DNA of 64,000 nucleotides from DASPNH01 sp035626675 (lineage in GTDB: Bacteria > Desulfobacterota > Binatia > UBA1149 > CAITLU01). A program made the translations under genes and the position numbers. Location of the stretch: contig DASPNH010000091.1 in NCBI GenBank assembly GCA_035626675.1, forward strand, positions 1 through 64,000. The letters run 5' to 3'. The stretch's first letter is position 1; every line of letters starts with the position of its first letter. Below are positions 63,721 to 64,000 of the stretch, in pieces. The notes below the pieces were generated by a model, which saw nothing but the letters and a program-made list of their open reading frames with translations, was not told where the DNA came from and did no database searches.

Positions 63721-63785
63721 TCGGCTCCTGGGCCTGCACTGGGGATCGCGGTCGCTCCGCTCTGCATCTTTCGGACAACGTCACT

Positions 63786-63826
63786 GGCGGTTGCGCAGCG
63801 CCGCGGATGCGCCCCGCGCAACCGCC
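63786..63826. terminator. Hairpin between convergent genes
   Basis: GGCGGTTGCGC (63786-63796) and its complement (63816-63826) form an 11-bp stem with a 19-base loop. It could stop transcription from either side. Confidence 0.5.
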
Positions 63827-63831
63827 GCTCG

Positions 63832-64000
63832 TTACGGCTTCAGCAGCACGAACGCAGTGCCGTCCTGGCGGGCGACCAGCAGCAGTACCGAGGCGTCCTT
63901 GTCGATTTTGCGAGCGATGGCATCGAAGTCCTCGGCGCTGCTCACCGGTTTGCGATCGGCTTCCACGATCACGTCTCCCGGCCTTACGCCTGCCCGCCCT
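63832..64000 (-). CDS. HtrA/Deg serine protease, C-terminal PDZ fragment (cut by window)
   Basis: The minus-strand frame ending at TAA 63832 encodes RAGVRPGDVIVEADRKPVSS, then AEDFDAIARKIDKDASVLLLVARQDG and a final AFVLLKP. This is the C-terminal PDZ domain of DegP/DegQ-type periplasmic proteases (AGxxxGDVI...V...L...LLVxR). The protease domain lies beyond the window, so gene length and start are unknown. Confidence 0.75.
   Translation of the reverse strand, partial: GRAGVRPGDVIVEADRKPVSSAEDFDAIARKIDKDASVLLLVARQDGTAFVLLKP

Overview
The window is about 64 kb of high-GC bacterial chromosome, densely coding on both strands. No rRNA or tRNA gene, integrase or phage module was recognised. The gene set suggests an uncultured, Gram-negative, aerobic heterotroph of the former deltaproteobacterial radiation (Myxococcota, Desulfobacterota or Binatota type). 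It includes paired acyl-CoA dehydrogenases, luciferase-like flavin/F420 oxidoreductases, a PQQ alcohol dehydrogenase, glutathione-dependent formaldehyde dehydrogenase, a P450, TonB receptor, diheme cytochromes, and many exported Cys-rich proteins with DUF4215 ('Myxococcus Cys-rich') repeats. This placement is inference; no marker gene is present.

Layout. 1-13 kb holds small-molecule redox and housekeeping genes: SDRs, quinone oxidoreductase, cupins, a 4-OT-like tautomerase, a winged-helix/TPR regulator, a diheme cytochrome interrupted by two compensating frameshifts, a luciferase-like monooxygenase, ThrH, MOSC and RmuC. 13-24 kb holds a P450, an exported Cys-rich protein, NAD-isocitrate dehydrogenase, a beta-helix protein, a PQQ dehydrogenase directly followed by a TonB receptor, and a PAS histidine kinase. 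25-33 kb is a secretome block: two tandem DUF4215-repeat proteins, a Gly-rich exported protein and a PI-PLC-like secreted phosphodiesterase. 33-39 kb contains a DUF2804 protein, a WxxGxW lipoprotein, a secreted methyltransferase-like protein, an AhpD-family gene that reads as a selenoprotein, a ferritin-like diiron protein, an XRE regulator and a small acidic Cys-rich peptide gene. 39-43 kb is a sensor kinase/NtrC-type pair next to an exported-protein gene that carries a sigma-54 promoter signature. 43-48 kb has SppA, a GT39-like membrane enzyme, a SMUG1 uracil-DNA glycosylase and an F420-type oxidoreductase. 48.4-51.1 kb is a more AT-rich restriction-modification cassette (nuclease candidate, Vsr, Dcm). 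51-64 kb has an acyl-CoA dehydrogenase pair, a fused kinase-like/ATPase protein, FrmA, exported proteins including a beta-propeller/diheme protein, a GNAT enzyme, a CDP-alcohol phosphatidyltransferase and the end of an HtrA/Deg protease.

The most notable observation is at 35565-36668. An AhpD/peroxidase-related open frame is interrupted only by a TGA exactly where the second redox Cys of CxxCxxxH belongs. It continues in frame to a normal end, and a compact hairpin with a G-rich apical loop lies 26 nt downstream, as in bacterial SECIS elements. Standard ORF calling would split it into two fragments. Other structure of interest: two families of dispersed intergenic repeats that double as hairpins between genes, a duplicated Cys-paired helical domain shared by several exported proteins, and the sigma-54 circuit.
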